Assembly (NCBI RefSeq): GCF_023227905.1
Contig: NZ_JALOCF010000026.1
Location: forward strand, 1-55,530
DNA length: 55,530 bases
Direction: 5' to 3'
DNA from: Methylobacter sp.
Lineage (GTDB): Bacteria > Pseudomonadota > Gammaproteobacteria > Methylococcales > Methylomonadaceae
The notes under the pieces were generated by a model. That model saw only the letters and a program-made list of their open reading frames with translations, did not search any database and had not been told where the DNA came from. This document shows, piece after piece, positions 50,877 to 55,530 of this stretch. Both the position numbers and the translations under genes were made by a program. The stretch's first letter is position 1. Every line of letters begins with the position of its first letter.

Positions 50877-51289
50877 TACATTATTGTCCGAGCAGTAAAA
50901 AGTGTCTTTAAAGGTAGTTTAGCAGCGCCTAAAGCGAATGCTTCACGAGCCAATTCCTCAGAAACACCCTGTATTTCATACAACATTGTTCCAGGCTTAA
51001 CTTGTGCAACCCAATATTCTACACTACCTTTCCCTTTTCCCATACGAACTTCTAATGGTTTTTTTGTAATTGGCTTATCAGGGAAAATTCTAATCCATAT
51101 TTTACCGCCACGCTTGACGTGCCGAGTGATTGTTCTTCGCGCCGATTCAATCTGACGGGCAGTAAGTCTACCTCGCTCAACTGACTTAAGGCCAAAATCA
51201 CCAAAACTTACTGATGATCCACGTACGGCAGTACCGTTATTTCTGCCTTTATGTTGTTTACGGAACTTGGTTCTTTTAGGTTGAAGCAT
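50876..51289 (-). CDS. rplP: 50S ribosomal protein L16
   Basis: 137 aa. MLQPKRTKFRKQHKGRNNGT, RGSSVSFGDFGLKSVERGRL and GKGKGSVEYWVAQVKPGTML are typical. Confidence 0.98.
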   Translation of the reverse strand: MLQPKRTKFRKQHKGRNNGTAVRGSSVSFGDFGLKSVERGRLTARQIESARRTITRHVKRGGKIWIRIFPDKPITKKPLEVRMGKGKGSVEYWVAQVKPGTMLYEIQGVSEELAREAFALGAAKLPLKTLFTARTIM

Positions 51290-51306
51290 TTTCTCTATCC
51301 CTTCAA

Positions 51307-51978
51307 CTATTTCTTAGATTCTGAATTAATAGATGCTATATGTGCATCCATATCGAATACCTCACCCTTGAATATCCACACCTTGATGCCGATAATTCCG
51401 TAGGTAGTATGTGCTTCAGCAGTTGCATAATCTATGTCTGCGCGTAACGTATGAAGAGGAACTCGACCCTCTCTATACCATTCGCTTCGAGCAATTTCAG
51501 CGCCGTTTAATCGACCCCCAACATTGATTTTAATACCTTCGGCACCTAAACGCATTGTGTTGGTTACAGCACGTTTCATTGCACGGCGATACATAATTCT
51601 TTTTTCTAGTTGCTGAGCAACACCTTCAGCAACGAGCTGAGCATCAAGTTCTGGCTTTCTAATCTCTTCAACGTTAAGTTGAACAGGGATGCCCATCATC
51701 TTTGATACTGCTTGCCTTAATGTTTCAATATCTTCGCCTTTTTTACCTATTACAATACCCGGTCTTGCGGTATGCACCGTAATATGCGCGTTATTTGGCG
51801 GACGATTAATCTGAATACGACTTACAGAAGCATGAGCTAACTTTTTCTTGATAAATTCTCTGACTGTCAAGTCTTGGTGCAGGAAAACTGAATAATCCTG
51901 ACTACTTGCATACCACCTTGAATTCCAATCTTTTACAATACCAAGGCGTATACCTGTTGGATGTACCTTTTGACCCAT
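51307..51978 (-). CDS. rpsC: 30S ribosomal protein S3
   Basis: 223 aa. GQKVHPTGIRLGIVKDWNSR, the KH-domain GIVIGKKGEDIETLRQAVSK, and the C-terminal ARSEWYREGRVPLHTLRADI. Lies at the mRNA entry with S4 and S5. Confidence 0.98.
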   Translation of the reverse strand: MGQKVHPTGIRLGIVKDWNSRWYASSQDYSVFLHQDLTVREFIKKKLAHASVSRIQINRPPNNAHITVHTARPGIVIGKKGEDIETLRQAVSKMMGIPVQLNVEEIRKPELDAQLVAEGVAQQLEKRIMYRRAMKRAVTNTMRLGAEGIKINVGGRLNGAEIARSEWYREGRVPLHTLRADIDYATAEAHTTYGIIGIKVWIFKGEVFDMDAHIASINSESKK

Positions 51979-51987
51979 TTTCTGCCC

Positions 51988-52323
51988 CTACTCGTATTCT
52001 GCGACTTTAACTGTAATATGGCAGGTTCTTTTAAGGATGTGATTTGCACGCCCTTTAGCTCTTGCCTTGAATCTTTTCATGGTCGCACCTTCATTTACAT
52101 AAACGGTCGACACTTTTAATTCATCAATATCTGCGCTTTCATTATGCTCTGCATTAGCAATAGCAGATTCAAGAATTTTTTTAATAATCGCAGCAGCTTT
52201 TTTTGAGCTGAACTTCAATGTGTTCAACGCCTTTTCAACTGGCATGCCACGTATCTGATCACCTACTAATCGCGCTTTTTGCGCAGACAGCGGAGCATTT
52301 TTTAATTTTGCTGAAACTTCCAT
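51988..52323 (-). CDS. rplV: 50S ribosomal protein L22
   Basis: 111 aa. APLSAQKARLVGDQIRGMPV and the tunnel-loop region VYVNEGATMKRFKARAKGRA, followed by ILKRTCHITV. Eight bases after rpsS. Confidence 0.98.
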   Translation of the reverse strand: MEVSAKLKNAPLSAQKARLVGDQIRGMPVEKALNTLKFSSKKAAAIIKKILESAIANAEHNESADIDELKVSTVYVNEGATMKRFKARAKGRANHILKRTCHITVKVAEYE

Positions 52324-52331
52324 AATACAAC

Positions 52332-52604
52332 CTATCTAGATTTCTTATCAGCCACATGGCCTTTATATGTGCGAGTTGGCGAAAACTCACCTAATTTATG
52401 CCCGACCATATTCTCCGAAATCAGAACAGGTATGTGCAGGCGCCCATTATGGATTGCAATAGTTAAACCTAGCATATCAGGTATAATCATTGATCTTCTT
52501 GACCATGTTTTAATCGGTTTCCGATTATTTGTACTTACAGCATCTTCAACTTTTTTAAGTAGATGATGATCAATAAACGGACCTTTTTTAATTGAACGCG
52601 GCAC
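52332..52604 (-). CDS. rpsS: 30S ribosomal protein S19
   Basis: 90 aa. PRSIKKGPFIDHHLLKKVED, IKTWSRRSMIIPDMLG and HKLGEFSPTRTYKGHVADKK. Twelve bases after rplB. Confidence 0.98.
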   Translation of the reverse strand: MPRSIKKGPFIDHHLLKKVEDAVSTNNRKPIKTWSRRSMIIPDMLGLTIAIHNGRLHIPVLISENMVGHKLGEFSPTRTYKGHVADKKSR

Positions 52605-52616
52605 AATAATTCCTCT

Positions 52617-53444
52617 CTATTTGAGCTTACGACGTCTGATAATCATATTATCAGTACGTTTGTTATTTCTGGTTTTATACCCTTTAGTTGGCATACCCCA
52701 AGGTGATACCGGATGTCTTCCGCCAGATGTACGTCCTTCACCACCGCCATGCGGGTGATCAACTGGATTCATTACAACACCTCGAACAGTAGGACGAACA
52801 CCGCGCCATCTTGATGCACCAGCCTTTCCAAGAGATATCAAGCTGTGCTCTGAATTAGAAACCTCTCCGATTACAGCTCGACAATCGGCCATAACTTTAC
52901 GCATTTCGCCTGATCTTAATCTAAGAGTGGCATGAGCGCCGTCTTTGGCTACTAATTGCACAGATGTGCCAGCACTTCGAGCAACTTGCGCCCCTTTACC
53001 TGGCTTCAATTCCACACAATGTACGGTGGTACCCATAGGTATATTTCTTAACGGCATGCAATTGCCCGGCTTAATTGCGGTCGCTTCCGAAGAAAGGATT
53101 TCCTGTCCAACTTCAAGCCCTTTAGGAGCAATGATATATCTGCGCTCGCCATCTTTAAACAAAACCAAGGCAATATTAGCTGTTCTGTTTGGATCATATT
53201 CAAGACGCTCAACAACGGCAGGAATGTCAACTTTATTTCTCTTAAAATCGATCATCCGATAGTGTTGTTTGTGACCACCACCTACATGACGCGTTGTAAT
53301 ACGCCCCTGATTATTACGACCGCCACTTTTGCTATTTTTACTTAACAAAGGCGCATAGGGTTTTCCTTTATGCAAATCATCATTTTTGATCCGCACTACA
53401 AACCGTGAACCCGGTGACGTCGGTTTAGACTTTACAATAGCCAT
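52617..53444 (-). CDS. rplB: 50S ribosomal protein L2
   Basis: 275 aa. GRITTRHVGGGHKQHYRMID and the conserved VMNPVDHPHGGGEGRTSGGR, HPVSPWGMPTKGYKTR near the peptidyl transferase centre. Confidence 0.98.
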   Translation of the reverse strand: MAIVKSKPTSPGSRFVVRIKNDDLHKGKPYAPLLSKNSKSGGRNNQGRITTRHVGGGHKQHYRMIDFKRNKVDIPAVVERLEYDPNRTANIALVLFKDGERRYIIAPKGLEVGQEILSSEATAIKPGNCMPLRNIPMGTTVHCVELKPGKGAQVARSAGTSVQLVAKDGAHATLRLRSGEMRKVMADCRAVIGEVSNSEHSLISLGKAGASRWRGVRPTVRGVVMNPVDHPHGGGEGRTSGGRHPVSPWGMPTKGYKTRNNKRTDNMIIRRRKLK

Positions 53445-53485
53445 GCTTTCTACCGTTTCCTATTGATCTTTTAAAACTTAAATTA

Positions 53486-53785
53486 TTAAGCAGCAGAGAA
53501 ATCTATATCATGACCGGGCTTTAGTTTTACATAAGCCTTTTTCCAATCAGATCGCTGTCCCAATGAACCGCCAAATCTTTTTTGCTTGCCTTTAACGTTT
53601 AAAACCTGAACTGAGTCAACCTCAACGCTAAACATTAGTTCCACTGCATTTTTTACTTGTTTTTTTGTTGCATTTTTCTGCACCTTAAAAACAAATCGAT
53701 TGTTTTTTTCTGCAGCAATCGTGCTCTTCTCAGATATAATCGGAGCTTGTAACACACCTGCTAAGTGATATTTATTTAAACTCAC
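53486..53785 (-). CDS. rplW: 50S ribosomal protein L23
   Basis: 99 aa. LAGVLQAPIISEKSTIAAEK and VLNVKGKQKRFGGSLGQRSD, WKKAYVKL. It overlaps the rplD stop by 4 bases. Docking site for trigger factor at the tunnel exit. Confidence 0.98.
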   Translation of the reverse strand: MSLNKYHLAGVLQAPIISEKSTIAAEKNNRFVFKVQKNATKKQVKNAVELMFSVEVDSVQVLNVKGKQKRFGGSLGQRSDWKKAYVKLKPGHDIDFSAA

Positions 53786-54402
53786 GCCAAGCGCTCCTCT
53801 ATTTGCTTCAACGCACCCGGCGTAGCAATAACTTTATCAGCTGATACCAATAGTAATGGACTTAAATTGGTTGCCTCAATCACTTCTACGTAAGGTATGT
53901 TTCTTGACGCCAAAGCTAAATTCACATCAACACTCTCAACAATAATCAGAATGCGCTTTGCGCCAATTTCTTTTATTTTTGCATTTAGTTCTTTGGTTTT
54001 TGAACTAGAAGGCAAAATATCATTACTAACAACTAACCGATGTTGCCTAACCAGCTCAGACAAAATGGATCGAACTCCAACTCTAAACATTTTTTTGTTC
54101 AGTTTTTGCTCGTAATTTCTTGGCCTTGCTGCAAAAGTAACACCACCAGTTCTCCAAACCGGACTACGTGTTGTACCAGATCTTGCTCGACCTGTTCCTT
54201 TCTGTCTCCATGGCTTTGTACCACCACCACTCACATCGGACCGCGTCTTCTGAGCCTTTGTTCCAGCACGAGCGCCAGCCAGATGCCTGACAACTAATTG
54301 GTGAACCAAAGTTTCATTAAATGTCTGTCCAAAAATAGCCTCAGCTACTTCTAAGCTTCCGGAAGAGTCTTGTTCATTTAAAGCAGGTATTTGCAAACTC
54401 AT
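53782..54402 (-). CDS. rplD: 50S ribosomal protein L4
   Basis: 206 aa. VHQLVVRHLAGARAGTKAQK, TRSDVSGGGTKPWRQKGTGR and ARSGTTRSPVWRTGGVTFAA are typical; the long loop lines the exit tunnel. In E. coli L4 controls the S10 operon through its leader; the leader here would lie upstream of tuf or rpsJ and is not evident. Confidence 0.98.
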   Translation of the reverse strand: MSLQIPALNEQDSSGSLEVAEAIFGQTFNETLVHQLVVRHLAGARAGTKAQKTRSDVSGGGTKPWRQKGTGRARSGTTRSPVWRTGGVTFAARPRNYEQKLNKKMFRVGVRSILSELVRQHRLVVSNDILPSSSKTKELNAKIKEIGAKRILIIVESVDVNLALASRNIPYVEVIEATNLSPLLLVSADKVIATPGALKQIEERLA

Positions 54403-54405
54403 AGC

Positions 54406-55056
54406 TTAACCTTTATTTCGCATTTTCATAGCCGGTGTTATAACCACATCACCGCCTTTAGCACCAGGCACAGCGCCCTTTACTAAAATTAAATTTCTTG
54501 CCGTATCAATTGAGTGAATAGTCAAATTTTGCACTGTAACTTTTTCAGCACCCATATGACCTTCCATTTTTTTCCCTTTAAAAACACGACCAGGAGTTTG
54601 ACACATACCGATAGAACCCAAGACTCTATGTGAGCGCGAGTTACCGTGTGTTGCATCTTGCATACTGAAATTGTGACGCTTTATGCCGCCCGCGAAGCCC
54701 TTACCAATGCTCTTTCCTTGAACATCAACAACTTGACCCGCAGAAAAAACGTCTGTTGTAAGTTGCGACCCAACAGCCAAACCCTCTCCTTCACCATCTG
54801 CGAGTCTAAACTCCCACAGACCACGACCCGCTGTCATATTGGCAGCTGCGTAATGACCAGCCATTGCTTTATTGACTCTAGAAGATTTCTTTTCGCCCGC
54901 TGCAACTTGAATCGAACGATAGCCATCAACCTCAATGCCTTTAACTTGAGTAACTCTGTTTGAGTCAATCTGGAGCACAGTAACTGGTACTGACGAACCA
55001 TCTTCACAAAAAACTCTGGTCATACCACATTTACGACCTATAAGACCTATTGACAT
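54406..55056 (-). CDS. rplC: 50S ribosomal protein L3
   Basis: 216 aa. MSIGLIGRKCGMTRVFCEDG and GSIGMCQTPGRVFKGKKMEG; the Gln in CQTPG corresponds to the residue methylated by PrmB in E. coli L3. Three bases before rplD. Confidence 0.98.
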   Translation of the reverse strand: MSIGLIGRKCGMTRVFCEDGSSVPVTVLQIDSNRVTQVKGIEVDGYRSIQVAAGEKKSSRVNKAMAGHYAAANMTAGRGLWEFRLADGEGEGLAVGSQLTTDVFSAGQVVDVQGKSIGKGFAGGIKRHNFSMQDATHGNSRSHRVLGSIGMCQTPGRVFKGKKMEGHMGAEKVTVQNLTIHSIDTARNLILVKGAVPGAKGGDVVITPAMKMRNKG

Positions 55057-55076
55057 CTGCCAATTCCTCTGCTTTT

Positions 55077-55388
55077 TTAATTCAATTTTATTTGAACATC
55101 AACACCAGCTGCAAGATCTAACTTCATCAATGCATCTACGGTTTTTTCTGTTGGTTCAACGATATCCAATAATCTTTTATACGTTCTCAATTCATATTGA
55201 TCCCTAGCATCTTTATTTACGTGCGGAGAAATCAAAATAGTGAAACGCTCTTTTTTAGTAGGCAATGGAATAGGACCCTTTACCTGGGCACCAGTTCTTC
55301 TTGCTGTTTCTACTATCTCACCAGCCGATTGATCAATTAATTTATGATCAAATGATTTCAAACGGATTCTGATAGTTTGATTAGACAT
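55077..55388 (-). CDS. rpsJ: 30S ribosomal protein S10 / NusE
   Basis: 103 aa. QTIRIRLKSFDHKLIDQSAG, TGAQVKGPIPLPTKKERFTI and SPHVNKDARDQYELRTYKRL are typical. It also serves as NusE in antitermination. It starts 6 bases after the tuf stop, so tuf and the S10 operon are probably co-transcribed. Confidence 0.98.
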   Translation of the reverse strand: MSNQTIRIRLKSFDHKLIDQSAGEIVETARRTGAQVKGPIPLPTKKERFTILISPHVNKDARDQYELRTYKRLLDIVEPTEKTVDALMKLDLAAGVDVQIKLN

Positions 55389-55394
55389 ATTTTC

Positions 55395-55530
55395 TTACTC
55401 GATTATTGATGCAACAACGCCCGCACCTACTGTACGACCACCCTCACGGATTGCAAAACGCAACCCTTCTTCCATGGCGATCGGTGAAATCAGCTTTACT
55501 TTTACCGAAATGTTATCGCCAGGCATAACC
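55395..55530 (-). CDS. tuf: elongation factor Tu (C-terminal part, runs off the window)
   Basis: The last ~44 codons: VMPGDNISVKVKLISPIAME, EEGLRFAIREGGRTVGAGVV, ASIIE then TAA at 55395-55397. This is the domain III end of EF-Tu, which delivers aminoacyl-tRNA to the ribosome. The rest lies beyond the window end. The order tuf-rpsJ is the usual str-S10 junction. Confidence 0.97.
   Translation of the reverse strand, partial: VMPGDNISVKVKLISPIAMEEGLRFAIREGGRTVGAGVVASIIE

Noticed and set aside
1..55530. CRISPR array, prophage or plasmid origin
   Set aside because: No evenly spaced direct repeats with unique spacers, no phage structural genes and no replication initiator other than DnaB were seen.

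Overview
The window looks like a chromosomal segment of a motile gammaproteobacterium. The evidence is the gene order (rpsP-rimM-trmD-rplS, dnaB-alr, the S10-spc-alpha ribosomal block with tuf upstream), sigma-54/FleQ-type control of flagellar genes as in polar flagellates, and a flagellin-glycosylation island. A methanotroph-like relative (Methylococcales) is possible, but that is a guess from overall protein style and not shown by any marker here.

Layout. (1) 1-6351: flagellar rod and hook genes flgB-C-D-E-F and the start of flgG on the minus strand, with flgA and flgM-flgN on the plus strand. Sigma-54 boxes precede flgB and flgG, a FleQ-like box lies between flgB and flgA, and a consensus sigma-28 promoter precedes flgM. 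(2) 6593-16900: a tRNA-Arg(CCT), the convergent RNA helicase genes rhlE and dbpA, a mosaic of hairpin repeats at 9683-10177, ogt-xerD-lpxA, then rplS-trmD-rimM-rpsP, ffh and a CcsA/YpjD-like gene. (3) 16928-26849: a filament locus with two near-identical flagellin genes in opposite orientation, one behind a sigma-54 promoter and one behind a sigma-28 promoter. They flank a Maf-type flagellin glycosyltransferase, a B12-type radical SAM protein and flaG-fliD-fliS-fliT. A sigma-28-driven small protein and a possible sigma-28 small RNA lie just outside. (4) 26920-37124: a co-directional nonulosonic (pseudaminic) acid operon: a pseB remnant, pseC, pseF, a Pse-associated methylase, a pseG-pseH fusion, pseI, then extra genes (Gfo/Idh/MocA oxidoreductase, DegT aminotransferase, an unrecognised GT-B-like protein, a methyltransferase, a FemAB-like acyltransferase). 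(5) 37331-39795: alr and dnaB. (6) 39796-41933: transposon remnants, including a decayed IS3-family element carrying one more copy of the hairpin repeat. (7) 41934-55530: rplQ back to the 3' end of tuf, all on the minus strand.

How it fits together. PseC-F-G/H-I would make and activate a pseudaminic-type sugar, the adjacent tailoring genes would alter it, and the Maf protein would transfer it to flagellin before or during export with FliS/FliD. The flagellar regulatory cascade can be read from the DNA: FleQ/sigma-54 for basal body, hook and one flagellin; FliA (sigma-28) for flgMN, the second flagellin and the small protein. Most unusual are the covarying NGGA-loop hairpin repeats, the broken pseB in an otherwise complete Pse operon, and the inverted, gene-converted flagellin pair with different sigma factors.
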